A stretch of DNA of 64,000 nt. It comes from Periconia sp. R9002 (taxonomy: Eukaryota; Ascomycota; Dothideomycetes; Pleosporales; Periconiaceae). The DNA lies in NCBI GenBank assembly GCA_023627715.1, contig JAMAHW010000099.1:62001-126000 (forward strand), given 5' to 3'. Positions 1 through 11,144 of this stretch are shown here, one piece after another. A model generated the notes under the pieces. That model was not told where the DNA came from. It saw nothing but the letters and a program-made list of their open reading frames with translations, and made no database searches. The stretch's first letter is position 1; each line of letters opens with the position of its first letter. The position numbers and the translations under genes were made by a program.

Positions 1-27
1 CTACTTCCTTCACGATGGCAATGCACC

Positions 28-2640
28 ATGCTCTGTATCGCGATAGAGAGTAATCATCAACACATTTTCGAGATCCTTCTGAAAGACAAGAGGCTGAAGC
101 TGGATTGGGAACAAATTCTTACGCCCGGCGCTTCGACTGAACCAGCTAGACATGAATACGATGACGATGAACTTCCGGTAACTGCCCTGGGTTTAGCAAT
201 TCGATATAACCGTGAACATATGTTCAACGCACTCCTGGCCGACAGAAGACTGCATATCAGTGATCTTGCTGAGTTCCCTCTTGTGGTTGCCGCTCGCCAT
301 GGCCGTATTTCCATGATTGAAAGACTTCTTCCCGCTTTGGGGGTAGACCCAAATAAAGGCGCGCCACTAGCACTCGCCGCATCGAAAGGCAACACCGAGG
401 CCGTAAGAATTCTCCTGCGAGACGATAGGGTCAATGTTACTGAAGGCCAACCACTCTTGAAATCCATCTGTTTTGGTAGAGAAGAGGTCGTCAAAGTTCT
501 ACTCCGTGCGCCCAAAATTACAGTAGACCAAGTTCATATTGAAGAAGCTATTCGATCATACCAATTTGGAATCGCTGGTCTGCTTTTGCAGCACGTAAAG
601 AAGCCGAACATGAGGTTCACCCGTTTTCATGCTGGAACCGCTCTTCATATTGCTGCTATTTACGGACAACCAGATTTTGCAAAAGCAATTTTGGCACTTG
701 GAAACACGGATCCGAATCTTGTTGATGACGAAGGGCAAACCCCTCTATCGAGGGCGTTTTCCACAAACTCAATGGAGGTTGCCACGGCGTTGCTAGGAGA
801 CACGCGAACGACTCTGCATCATAACAACATCTGCGGCTGTACCTGGTCACCCTATGAAAGCCTTAAAGATTCTTCACACGGAACAATTCTCCATTTTGCC
901 CTGACGCTGAAACCCCCTATCATGGAACAAGCCCTGAGAATGTTACTCGAAAATCCCCGGTTGAACCCCAACATGGTGGATCAGGAGGGGAAAACACCGT
1001 TAGCATTTCTATTGGAGCATGATGAGATCCGTCACGACATTTCAAATGCGCTCCAACTCCTTTTGGATGCTCCAAACCAGAAGATTTCGACCGATGTGGT
1101 AGCACCTAACGGACAGACGCCTTTGCATCTGGCGGCGAAGTCTGGGCGTGTGATTGAGAGCCTTCTAAACCTTGCAGGTACAAATCCAAATACACAGGAT
1201 GCATTTGGACAGACCCCCCTTCACATTGCAGCTCAGCATGGAGCGCACAATGCTATCAAAGCTTTGTTGAATTGCCCCAATATAAACCCTGAAATCTTGG
1301 ATTCAAATCGGAAAACTGCGTTCGAACTAGTTGATATCAATATTTATCCAAAAGCTGCTATCTCGTTTCTGGTTAAGGGTCGGGGTGACTATGGAGTGAC
1401 GCAGCGCGGGACTACAGCTCTCCACATCATCGTCAACGAGTGGAATTCTGACATGAAAGGGCTCCTGGAACTCCTTCTGGACACTGCAAAAGTTGATCCG
1501 AACCTGCAGAACATTCACGGACAGACTGCCCTTCATATTGCCGTTGCTGGTGGACATGGCGAAGCTCTTGAAATGCTCCTATCGAACCGTATTATTGACC
1601 CAAACGCACATGATTCATCGAATCAAACACCTCTACATCTTCTAGCAGCTTCACGGAAGCTCATGGCAAAGGACGCAGGATTGCTAGGTATGTTCTTTGC
1701 TAATCGGAAACTAGAACCGAACTGCCGCGACGGGTCCAGAAATACGGCACTACATGTGCATCTAAATCTCCCAGGAGCCTTTGATGAAGTTACAAAAAAA
1801 TTCAGCCAAATGTTCTTGGATGACTCACGCACAGACCCAAATGTGCAGGACTCAAAGGATCGGACGGCTCTCCATTTGGCGGCGACTCGAGGCTTTGATA
1901 TGTCTTCATCATTCAAAGATTCAAAATCTGCTCTTTCAACAGCGCAGATTATTGCATCATTTCTTAGGGACAAGAGATGTGACACGAATCTGAAAGACAT
2001 GGAAAACAAAACGGCTTTTCATATCATAATGGCGGCAAGAAGCGGGATATGGGAGCTTCGATCACTCGTGAGAGTTTTCTTGAGGACCCCTTCACTTGAT
2101 CCAAACATTCCCAACGGAGATGGCGAAACAGTCTTGCACGTCTCTGTAAGCCAAAAACCGGAGAGGCGGTTCGAGGAACGTTTGCTGGGAGGACTCCAAC
2201 TTTTGCTAAAAGACCCAAGACTTGATCTAACTAGATCTGACAAGAAGGAACAAACTGCCCTTCATTGCGCGGTGAATGCCGGCTTTGTAGGAGCAGTTCA
2301 TCTCTTCTTACGTGACGGAGGAGTAGACCCCAACGCACAAGAAGAGACGGGTAGCTCGGCCCTCCATCTGGCTGTCACTTCCCAAAGCAAAGAGATTGTG
2401 ATGGCCTTGCTTCGAGATGGTAGAGTTAATCGAAAATTACGGAATGGCGCCGGAGAGACAGCTATGAGCATAGCCAAGGCAATGGGACCCGGAGGAAGAG
2501 AACTCACTGGGCTTATCATGAATACAAAGCCATCATCACCGGATGGTTCGGAGGAACAGGATCGTTTACGCCAAAGCTGGTCTTCTGATGAGTTTATCTT
2601 CGATTTACCGTCATCTGGAACAGGATCTCACCCTGATTAA
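28..2640 (+). CDS. Ankyrin-repeat protein, 5' partial
   Basis: This is an 870-codon uninterrupted frame made almost entirely of ankyrin repeats. The units repeat a pattern of aspartate-proline-asparagine loop, then 'G-x-T-x-L-H' and 'A-x-x-G', followed by 'LL-x-D-x-R'. More than a dozen are recognisable, from about residue 1 to 830. The last 50 residues are polar and serine-rich without repeats. No catalytic domain is visible. Ankyrin solenoids bind proteins. In filamentous fungi such arrays commonly sit behind NACHT or HET domains in NLR-like proteins, so the missing N-terminal part may carry one (inference). The frame stays open to the window edge, and the first ATG lies inside what looks like a repeat ('T-M-L-C-I-A-I'), so the true start is probably upstream. 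A TPR remnant lies just downstream. Confidence 0.85.
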   Translation: MLCIAIESNHQHIFEILLKDKRLKLDWEQILTPGASTEPARHEYDDDELPVTALGLAIRYNREHMFNALLADRRLHISDLAEFPLVVAARHGRISMIERLLPALGVDPNKGAPLALAASKGNTEAVRILLRDDRVNVTEGQPLLKSICFGREEVVKVLLRAPKITVDQVHIEEAIRSYQFGIAGLLLQHVKKPNMRFTRFHAGTALHIAAIYGQPDFAKAILALGNTDPNLVDDEGQTPLSRAFSTNSMEVATALLGDTRTTLHHNNICGCTWSPYESLKDSSHGTILHFALTLKPPIMEQALRMLLENPRLNPNMVDQEGKTPLAFLLEHDEIRHDISNALQLLLDAPNQKISTDVVAPNGQTPLHLAAKSGRVIESLLNLAGTNPNTQDAFGQTPLHIAAQHGAHNAIKALLNCPNINPEILDSNRKTAFELVDINIYPKAAISFLVKGRGDYGVTQRGTTALHIIVNEWNSDMKGLLELLLDTAKVDPNLQNIHGQTALHIAVAGGHGEALEMLLSNRIIDPNAHDSSNQTPLHLLAASRKLMAKDAGLLGMFFANRKLEPNCRDGSRNTALHVHLNLPGAFDEVTKKFSQMFLDDSRTDPNVQDSKDRTALHLAATRGFDMSSSFKDSKSALSTAQIIASFLRDKRCDTNLKDMENKTAFHIIMAARSGIWELRSLVRVFLRTPSLDPNIPNGDGETVLHVSVSQKPERRFEERLLGGLQLLLKDPRLDLTRSDKKEQTALHCAVNAGFVGAVHLFLRDGGVDPNAQEETGSSALHLAVTSQSKEIVMALLRDGRVNRKLRNGAGETAMSIAKAMGPGGRELTGLIMNTKPSSPDGSEEQDRLRQSWSSDEFIFDLPSSGTGSHPD

Positions 2641-2699
2641 GACCTGTTTAGCATTTTTGTAACAAGTTAGATAACGCCACTCACCAAGGTCGTTCTGAC

Positions 2700-2870
2700 G
2701 AGCAGCAAATGGACAAGAAAAGGTACTTCAAAGACAGTCAAGACACACTTAATAGCAAGTATTGGCTAGGGCGTACACTCTATCTGGAGCAGAAATATAG
2801 TGAGGCTGAGAGGTCGCACCAACAAGCACTAACAAGCGATTGGTTGTCCCTATATAACCGTCAAGACTAG
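2700..2870 (+). pseudogene. TPR (kinesin-light-chain type) gene remnant
   Basis: An in-frame stretch of 56 codons (first ATG at 2709) ends in TAG. It encodes 'DTLNSKYWLGRTLYLEQKYS' followed by 'EAERSHQQAL', the signature of fungal kinesin-light-chain-type tetratricopeptide repeats. Only one complete repeat and the start of another remain, and no start region or upstream domain is present. I read it as the broken end of an NB-ARC/TPR or Pfs/TPR protein. Its place 60 bp behind an ankyrin gene fits a turnover-prone NLR-like locus. A tiny expressed peptide cannot be excluded but is unlikely. Confidence 0.55.
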
Positions 2871-3052
2871 TACGACCTTTAATCTAAGAAGCTGAAAGAA
2901 AATTATTGTAGGTATATTAACAGTTACTTATATAATGAAGTAATCCATCTTTGAGAGTTTATTCGATACTAGAAACCCTCACGCAAGACAATTCAGCCTG
3001 AACGACTATTTGCATTCTCTCAGTTGCATACCCATTAGACTGTGGTATAATA

Positions 3053-5213
3053 TTAATCATTTTTCGAATAGCCAAATCCCACCAATGAACCCCAATCATC
3101 ATCGATGTCGAAAAATGCGGGGTTCGGACAGGATGATGAATTGAGAGTCGAAGCGGAACCGAAAGATTCAAAGCCAGTGAGGTTCCAAGGAGTTGGATCT
3201 GGTACTTCGTAGCCCCAGTAGTCGACCATGCTCTCATCTACCCCTAGGTTATACTGTGATGTCGCAGGGGGTGCAGAGACTACAGGTGCCTCGTTGGAGG
3301 ATGGAAAATATGAGTTGATACTAGTGTTGCTGCTTTCCAAAACGATCGGAAGAGACTGTCCTGACATATGATGTACTGACTTCCGAATAACGACACCAAA
3401 GTATGGGATAATTATCTCGCGGACCTCGGCCGTCTGGTTGGAGTTCTCGGTATGGGAACTCTGAGATAGAATTTGTAACGTGGTCCAGCATTGAGTCGCG
3501 AGCTTGCATCCAGATTTCTCTTTTTCGAATCTTTTTTCCACGAATTCGACGAGGCTTGAACTATCCGTGCGCTCCAACGCGCCGGTGCTATTCACATTAT
3601 TGGTAGAGAGTCCAATCAGCAAAACAATAGCCGCCATAAAGCTGACGAAATCACTTGTTTTGCACTCAAATAGGCAAGTCCCATCGACGACTTCTGCGCA
3701 TAGCAATCGAAATCGAAGCAGCATCTGACGTGCAGACTCCATGCACGCGAGCGTACTAACCGTCGTGGATAGAGTAGTTGAAAATTTCGCTAGAAAAGGT
3801 AGATGGATGTACATCTTGAGGTGGAAAAAGTAGAATTGTTGTAAGAGTCGCTCCCGGAGATTGTCGAGCTCCTGGCTTTTGCAGATTTCAGTGCTGTCGT
3901 CTGAAATATTCCACCAATCTGTCGGCATGCCGGCCGCAATCTTGTCTAATTCCTCGTCAAGCTCCATCGCTTTGGCAAATGATGAGGGTCCTGGTGCCAT
4001 ATTCCGGTCGATTACTTTGCCTGCGCATAATGTGCATAGGAGAATAAATCGGTAGTCCTTAGATTCAGAAGTGTACGCAGGAATTTCAGTGACGGGGCCG
4101 AAGTGCGCATCGTTGAAGCCATAAGAAAGGCCGAGAAGCATGCTGGTAAATCGGTCCCCATGGTATATTGTCCACCAAATCCGCTGTCCGGCTGAACTTG
4201 ACCTTCTTTCGCGATGAAGTCCCTTTACGAGGTTAGAAATATGTCTTCGAGGTAAGTGATTGCCGAACCATTAGTTGCGCAATTGCAATCCCCTTCCGCC
4301 ACATGAACCACGCCCTCCTCGGCTGTCCGATGTCGGAGTAGGATTTTGCCAACAGGATTAAACACTCCAATCCTTCTAGCGTAGCCACGTACGCAAAATC
4401 CGAAATCACGAGGCTATCCACTAGGGTAAAGATGTGATGTTGTTCACTCCCCATACTGCGCGCGTATGCTGCTGCAAGAATACCCAGCTCTGCTGGATTC
4501 TTACTCATGTATGACCGTGCAGCAAAATCTAGCAGTGGTGCGGCGGGACATGACGCGATGGCGTCGATTTTCTGACGAAAACTGCTCCACCAGGCTCCTT
4601 TCTGGGATAAATTTGATATGAGAGTATCGTAATTAGGTAAAACAGAGCGGAGACTTGTGCACACCGACTGCGCCTTAGTTGTGATACCGCCGGAGAGAGT
4701 CTCATCCAGTCTTGAACCCACCGTTGGCGATAGCTAGAAGTGCCCATTAATTCATCATCCATTCGAGAAGAATTTGGGGATCATACCCCGGCATTATGGA
4801 GCGTAGCTACAAATGGTGCTTGATTATTACTATTGCCAGGTTCGATATCCGAGGAATCCAACTGACTAGCAAGCCTTAGCGATTGATGTTTTCGCTAAGA
4901 GACATGCAGCCTACACTGTAGATTTTCGTATTGGCAGAATCTCTCGCTGAATGGCTATGCTCTCTCGTTGACCAATACACCTTGATCCACGAGAAGAACA
5001 AGGTACACAATCAGTATTAGCATTTCCAGGCCTAGAGATGCAGCGAATTTTACGCCTCCGACCTAGATGAGTATTAACAACCCAAAATCCACCGAAATTT
5101 CTGAGGGGGGCGTGGTGATTCTCACATTCCGTACAGCTGAATGTTCCTTTTCTGAGCCTTTTTTGGCCTTTTGAGACAGGCGGTTCCGATAGGGCTGATC
5201 CTAGTTCCGCCAT
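3053..5213 (-). CDS. Zn2Cys6 transcription factor with fungal MHR domain
   Basis: This is a fungal binuclear zinc-cluster regulator of about 649 aa in five exons: 5213-5126, 5062-4915, 4865-4787, 4733-4269 and 4222-3053. Removing the first 63-nt intron restores a canonical cluster at residues 27-58 (C-x2-C-x6-C-x10-C-x2-C-x6-C; core 'CTECRRRKIRC'). This intron is a multiple of three and stop-free, so unspliced reading gives a false cluster. The middle region contains the fungal_trans hallmark 'QRIWWTIYHGDRF' after the 46-nt fourth intron. The second intron acceptor could be at 4875 or 4866; I prefer 4866 because of a CTAAG branch-like sequence. The gene is divergently transcribed from a short-chain dehydrogenase 421 bp away, which it may regulate (inference). 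The C-terminus is acidic and aromatic. Confidence 0.88.
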
Positions 5214-5634
5214 AAAATCTTTCAGCCGTTGCTATCTCCGGAATTGAGAAGCTGGGACGGGCGAGAAAATGCGGCGGGGTGATTAGTTAGTATGTGATAT
5301 TGCGATCAGAATGTTGGGGTCAGCTACAGTGCCAAGCATTTCGGCCGAACGCTTCTGTTTCTTGAGATGTTATTGGCCAAGAAATGAAGACACCGTCAAC
5401 TCAGCCGCGCCAAGACGGTCAAAAGTTCCAAAGGAACTGTGCAGCGACACAATGTAATGGATATAAAATCGTCTCTTCCTCTAATATGGATTTTATTTTA
5501 TCATCCACAGTTCTTCCAAAGTAGTACCATCAAGATAGAATATCACCTCTTACTGATCTTATCCGCTTTCAATTCCAAACGTACCAAACTCGTGCTGTAT
5601 CTTGAAATCATCATTCCTGGCTTTGTACTCAGCA
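5214..5634. promoter_or_regulatory. Shared divergent promoter of regulator and SDR genes
   Basis: These 421 bp separate the start codons of the zinc-cluster regulator (leftward) and the short-chain dehydrogenase (rightward), so they must hold both promoters. Zinc-cluster proteins of this kind often bind CGG half-sites. 'CGGCGGGG' near 5270, 'CGG' near 5343 and 'CGG' near 5417 are present, but such short matches occur by chance. Confidence 0.4.
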
Positions 5635-6605
5635 ATGGCACCACTCATCTGGCTCATTACAGGCACTACTTCCGGAATTGGTGCCGCGCTAGTGGAACAT
5701 ATCGTATCTCGCGGCGACAAAGTTATTGCTTCCGGTCGCCGAGTCCAAGAGCGTCTCGCCCATATTCAGTCCGACAAAGTCGCTCTCCTTGAACTCGACA
5801 TCACGGGAAATGCTGCAGAGATCGACACTGCAGTTCACAAGGCCTGGGATATCTTTGGACATATCGATGTCCTGATGAACAATGCCGGCATGTCTGCTAT
5901 GAAATCAGCCGAAGAAGCAGAGTAAGGCATTCCTCAGCCATGCCTCCCCAGCACTAACTCTGGAACAGTGACGCATTTCTTGATAATATGTTCGAAGTCA
6001 ACTTCTTCGGCCACATAAGGATCACTCGTTCAATCCTGTCTCTCTTCCGCTCTCGAGGCCAGGGTTGCATCGGCTTCACTTCGTCCAGCGCTGCCTGGTC
6101 GGTTCTACCTTTCATGGCACACTATGCTGCCTCCAAAGCCGCACTCAGCGCATTTGTCGATGGTTTGCACAAAGAAGTTCGCCCGCATGGTATCCGGTGC
6201 GTGAGCTTCGAATGCGGTGGCTTCCCGACGCATCTTGGACAGCCACGCGACGCAGGTGACAGCGCCTTTGGGGCTGCAGGACCGGCCATTACAGAGTATC
6301 AACCGCTATTTAAAGAGCTAGTTGGGATGTTTGCTTCTGATCCAATGGCGTATATGCCGGGCGATTTGGGGAAGGCGGCGGCGTGCATGGTGGATGTCGT
6401 TAAGAGAGAGGGAATGGCTGGCGGAAAGCCTTGGGCGGTGCGTGTTGCAATTGGGTCTGATGGGTTCCTATCAGCAAAGCAGAGATGCGAGGAGCAGCTG
6501 GAATTGTTAAAGACTTGGAAGGGTTTGAGTTGTAGCACGGACCGGAGTGGGCAAGTTGTAGGGAGTAAAGAGATCATTAGGTTTAATTCTATCCTAGAGC
6601 CCTAA
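5635..6605 (+). CDS. Short-chain dehydrogenase/reductase (classical SDR)
   Basis: Two exons (5635-5921, 5969-6605) joined across a 47-nt intron give 307 aa. The N-terminus has the cofactor-binding glycine motif 'TGTTSGIG' (residues 9-16), 'NNAG' follows at about 82-85, and the catalytic serine ('GFTSSSAAWS') and 'YAASK' motif appear in exon 2. This is a complete classical SDR of normal length, expected to be a soluble NAD(P)-dependent oxidoreductase. The substrate cannot be told from sequence. The start is the first ATG after an AT-rich leader and places the Rossmann fold right at the N-terminus, as usual. Divergence from a pathway-type regulator suggests a small catabolic or secondary-metabolism module, but no further enzymes sit beside it. 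Confidence 0.9.
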
Positions 6606-6749
6606 ATTAGAGTAGCTAGCTGTCCTGCTTATCAGCGACGTAAATTCAATTAAATGCTGCGCGATCCTTTGTATCTATACTTTAACCGTGCCATTACACC
6701 CTGATATTAATATAGGCACTAATATCCAAACCATTAGCATTCACTTGCA

Positions 6750-7571
6750 TGTTATGTTTACAGTAAATCCAGCTCAAGCAGAGTTGCGCCTTCGAAAATA
6801 TTCTCTGACAACCAGCGTACCGACCCAATACGTCGGTAAACAGTTTCATCTCTTAGCAATGCTAGTCCAATCCTGGAGTTCATACTAGACTGCAAAGGAC
6901 AAGAAATGACGCCTCTGTAGAGCTCAAAGTTAACACCTAGAACGTAGGCTAAATCCAAATTTTTTATATCTTCAGGAAGGTCTGGATAAAGTACCCTCGC
7001 TGTCTACCCACCTTTTCTTGATAGCTGGCATGAATTGTCACTTATTTGGTCTTTCTAAACGACAGGACGACATACAGGTCCACCATGGAACCTCGTACTC
7101 GTAAGATAGAGGATTTGTCGTGCAATTGAAATGCCTTGATTGAAGGCCGGTCCTAACCAATGACTTCAAATCAAGCCCCAGGCTCGCATGCCTCGTTTGA
7201 TCGTTCATTTGGTAGTCTGTGACTATCGTAACTGATCGCTCCATCCATAGACGTCCAAGACCAGCTAGGTGCTCTATAATCCTGTGGACGATGAGGTCAA
7301 AATGCTACGACATTCCACAATAGAGCTGCCAGTAGGTGGGACGATCGAATGCTAGCAAGATATTGCGTGTCACCATAATGATGCATTTGAGCGAATTCTT
7401 CCACCAGTCCGGCCAAAGCAGGCAACTTATCCATGTGTTTGGTTGGACATCATCTAAATCCTGAAAGGGGTTGATGTGTAGTAGTCGCTTCAGTAATTTC
7501 CGCGTGGCGGTAGTAGGCTTGCATTTAACATGCCGTTCCGCGCAACATGATAACCAAGTTTCAATCAACAT
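6750..7571 (-). pseudogene. HET-domain protein relic, internally deleted
   Basis: Reading leftward, the first part carries the segment that precedes a HET domain ('LIETWLSCCAERHVKCKPTT', then 'KLLKRLLHI'). About ten codons later it jumps, with a frame change near 7440, to the region that normally lies about 200-250 residues further on ('MDKLPALAGLVEEFA', 'GDTQYLA', 'RPQDYRAPSWSWTSMDGAIS'). The HET core itself is therefore missing. Several stops interrupt the C-terminal part (for example TGA near 7286 and 7169, TAG near 7157). HET proteins mediate vegetative incompatibility. This copy cannot make one. The outer borders are approximate. Confidence 0.7.
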
Positions 7572-7579
7572 GACCCCCG

Positions 7580-8069
7580 ATGGTGGTTTGTCGAACTTTG
7601 GGGTTAGTAAAATCCCTATCCCCTTTCAGTTACACGATTATTAGAACCTAATTTCAAGCATACTCCACCCTGGCGGTATGAGCGAAGATTGTGCAGAACA
7701 CCTTCTAACAGTTCATAACTAAAAAAAAAAAAAATGTAAAAACATATGGACCGTTTTTGTCGTAGCTAAGGTACTAATTACTGCAGTGGCTGTCCAGGAA
7801 TTTCCATGTCACTGTGCAGGAAAGCCATCTGACAGCGTATTACGTTGTAGTAAAGCTCTAATATGAAATTATCGTAAGCAGTAATCGTTTTTTTTTTCCT
7901 TTTGGTGAGACTATAGCAGCACTAGTAAATGCAAAAAGAAGGATCTCGATAGCTTTACAGTGAACTGAATGATACGAGCGTAAGTTTTAAGTATGTGAGA
8001 ACTTTAAGGTCTAACGCTACTAAGTTGCGCGATAAGGTAGAGGTACAGGAGAATCTAATTCTATTTAAC
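7580..8069. other. AT-rich gene-free spacer
   Basis: Nothing coding was recognised. The stretch has poly-A and poly-T tracts (7722-7733, 7890-7898) and separates the two HET pseudogenes. Confidence 0.5.
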
Positions 8070-8144
<75 letters not shown>

Positions 8145-8147
8145 ATA
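8070..8147. repeat. (AAAT)n microsatellite
   Basis: A near-perfect run of about 19 AAAT units lies between two HET relics. It is the longest tetranucleotide array in the window. Confidence 0.95.
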
Positions 8148-8264
8148 GAGATAGCAGTAGGCGCGCAGAATCATATAGCCACCTTAAGATAACTTTATGC
8201 CACTAAGTGTGGCTTCCATTCTACCACATAATGAGCGTAGAGATCCCTAAATCAATTCATTATG

Positions 8265-10330
8265 TTAAATAAGCATGATCTCCTTGCACTGAGAAAGATC
8301 TACCACTTCTCTATCCATTACACTATCCACATATGCTTTACTAATAATCTTGTATTGTCCCTTTCGCTGCCACTGCAGGATAAAGGGGACTTCGACACCT
8401 TGAATCAATGCAACAATATCTCCCTGCTTAACATGCTCAGAATAAAGAGCCAAATGGCCCTTTTCCGTAATGCATGGAATCCTTCCTAGACTCTTTCCTA
8501 TTATCTTAGAACTAAGCCTTTCGTTTGCTATAATTAAGTCCTCGTAATTTTTTTCCACGCCTTTGCTATTGAAGAATCTTTCTAACTGAAATTTGACATC
8601 AGTTCGTTGATTATATGTGATTCTATGCTGAAGGAGGTAAATAGCATCATTAAAATGTTCCTCTCTGATTCTTGTGAGTCGCATGTCCGGGCCGAAGCTA
8701 ATTCCTCTAATTGAGGTTCTGGTTGATGCGCGTAACCTGTCTTCGAAGGTTTTGTATCTTTCCTTGCCGAAATTACTAAGATTGATAATCTCTGATAGCC
8801 ACACTATTGGCTACGTAATTGTCTTACTAAGTGGCACTGGATTGCTAGAATTCCTATTTTGGAATACCCTGACGGCATTTACGCTATCGTATATGTGGTA
8901 AGTAACTGAGAGACCCTGGATTTCTCCACTTTCTCTAACAACAGTAATAGTAGGGTGTGGTGGTTTCTGCCTAGATGCTTGAAAGGTGGGATATATAGTG
9001 ACATGATTGTTTTTGATATCTTGCAATTTGTGTGTTACAGAGCGAGACCAATCGGGCACCTAAGATGGTAGATGAGATGGAGTATTTGAGGCTTCACAAA
9101 GCGATAGGAGTGATACGTGACCTTGTTGAAGAAGTGCTGCCGTAGTTGTTATGTATACATCCTTTTTGGATTTGGAATAATTAGGGAAAACATCTATTCT
9201 TCTTAATTCCTCTCTATCAGCGGCAAGTCCTAAAAGAGCGAAGATCTTATCTTGTGGATTTGATGATTCTAAGTGGTGAGAGCTATGGAGCCGGGGATTC
9301 TTACTGCTAACACACGTTAAGTGGAGCTAGGCTGCTAGTGGAAAACTTTCAAATTTATGAACTCGCTATGAAGATAGCATGATGAGCGGTCGGTGATGAA
9401 ATGCTGTAAGAAATAGTCGAGTTTGCCATTTCTCTGGCAATTGCCTGCCCTTTAACCTCTGCAAAATGATATTCCGGAATGCATAATGAGCGTTGATAAA
9501 TGCAGTACATCGACTTTGACTGATTTTTTTCGCTCCATAGAAATGAAAGAGCTATTTCCTGGAGAACCTAGACGCGTCCCTACTATGGCCTCATGAAGAA
9601 TTGTTGTATACTATTAACTATTGAAGCTTGTACGTCTTTATATGAATTTTCCATCGAATCGAATAGGTTCCACAATGCAACCCGAGATACGGCTTTCACG
9701 TCTCTAGTGGGTGACTCTACTAAGAAGCTTGGTCGATTTCGATTATAAGTCTTGTTAGTTGTGGATGCCATGCGACCCCACACATGTGCATATAGGTTAA
9801 GGCCTATTTCCGTCCCACAAGCCTCTGCCTCTTCCCCTATTGTATCAATATGGTCCATAACCATATCGCTGCTTTTGTCTGCCAAACCAAGCTATATGAT
9901 GGTCTTACAAGCCTTTCTATAAGTGTCTGCCATATAGCTAACTTGGAAGCTTTTTTCTCTATTGTCTGATTGGTTGATGCAGACAGCGTCAATCCAAAAA
10001 TATGAAGGCTGAGTGGTGTCTGTGCCTAAAGAATCCATTTGGGTTGACGCCACTTGGTTGCTTCTCAATTGATAGAGGGCTTCTCTCAGACTCTTAGTGA
10101 TTTCCTTGTTTCGTCCGTTGCAAAGAACCCAGTTGGTGTCATTAGGATTACCCTATGTGTAAGATAGCGCTATATAGTTAGGTGTATCGTTCAGAGGGTA
10201 CGTGTGGAGATCAAAGTGGATGATTTCATCTTCACGTCCGTATTTCAGATCAAGTAGTCGAATGTGCTGCGATTGTAAGCTGTCTGAGTATTTGTATTGT
10301 GTCCTAAGACAAGCGTTAGCGTTTAAAAAG
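8265..10330 (-). pseudogene. HET-domain heterokaryon incompatibility pseudogene, RIP-mutated
   Basis: Leftward reading recovers most of a HET protein. It begins with the pre-domain 'IRLLDLKYGREDEI' and continues with the HET core 'YIALSYT*GNPNDTNW', 'YFWIDAVCINQ', 'MADTYRKACKTI', 'FFMRP**GRV*VLQEIA', 'DKIFALLGLAADREE' and 'LPS*VPDWSRSVTHKL'. It ends with the usual C-terminal 'GDIVALIQGVEVPFIL' and stops at 8265. Stops lie at 10155, 9894, 9585, 9582, 9570, 9062 and 8813. The first six fall exactly where the family has tryptophan. One frame change lies between about 9560 and 9300. The HET domain normally triggers incompatibility cell death. Here it is dead. The start is uncertain because an intron or further decay lies above 10330. 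Confidence 0.85.
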
Positions 10331-11144
10331 CTATTTTACGCATGTTACTTGGGAAGCGCTTCATATATGTAGATGAAGGTGGGAAGGATTGAATCTAGTG
10401 TTACCTTTCGAAGAGGAACCTTTTTAGGGACCTAAATTGGCGCAAGCCTGCCATTGTCATAAACATGACTGTATCTGAAAAATTCTAAGAGCAATTTCAA
10501 ATCGTGAGGGATATGATATTAATAAAAAATTTACGTCCATCGGCTCTGTTAAAAGCACCATCGAGGCTTTGCCACGTTGCTCTCGGCTATTAGGCACCCA
10601 CGACTGCACGTTAGTTAACATCCCGGTCGGCACACCGGCAATTGTTGCCTAATGACTTGTGTAGAAGGTAGTTTTGGATGATATTACAAAACATTTTATG
10701 AAAGCTAAGGACAAAAAGATGGGGGCTGCTCATAATCCTACCTCTAGTGTCTACGGTGGACTTTACTTTAGCGGGGTTTTAATTAGGATTTTTTGCTAAG
10801 TACCTTCCAAGTCTAATCAATCTTCCTAGTATTGACCTGTCGTGCTTAGTGTTGCTTTTTGATTAAGAAGGATTATATCTAACTCTGCGATTCAGTGTCA
10901 TTCTTGACCAAAACCTCACTATTATACCAAGAATAACGTGACAAACTCACGCAGCATGTACGGGGAACAGCATTATATCCATAGTGATCTCAAGTCTTTC
11001 TAACTTCAACATCATCATGTCTTGACCAGGCTTCATGAAGCTGCAACGATCCATTCAACTATATAACAACATTGCTCAGATTACACAATGCTATAACGAA
11101 CAATCCCAAATATGCGCCCTTGTACATAACAAACCTAGTAGTTC
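10331..11144. other. AT-rich degenerate spacer
   Basis: No gene could be supported. The sequence is rich in stops in all frames and resembles the decayed DNA to its left. It may be the mutated upstream end of the HET pseudogene. Confidence 0.45.

Noticed and set aside
8070..8147. CRISPR-like regular repeat
   Set aside because: A simple (AAAT)n run with no spacers, in a eukaryotic genome.
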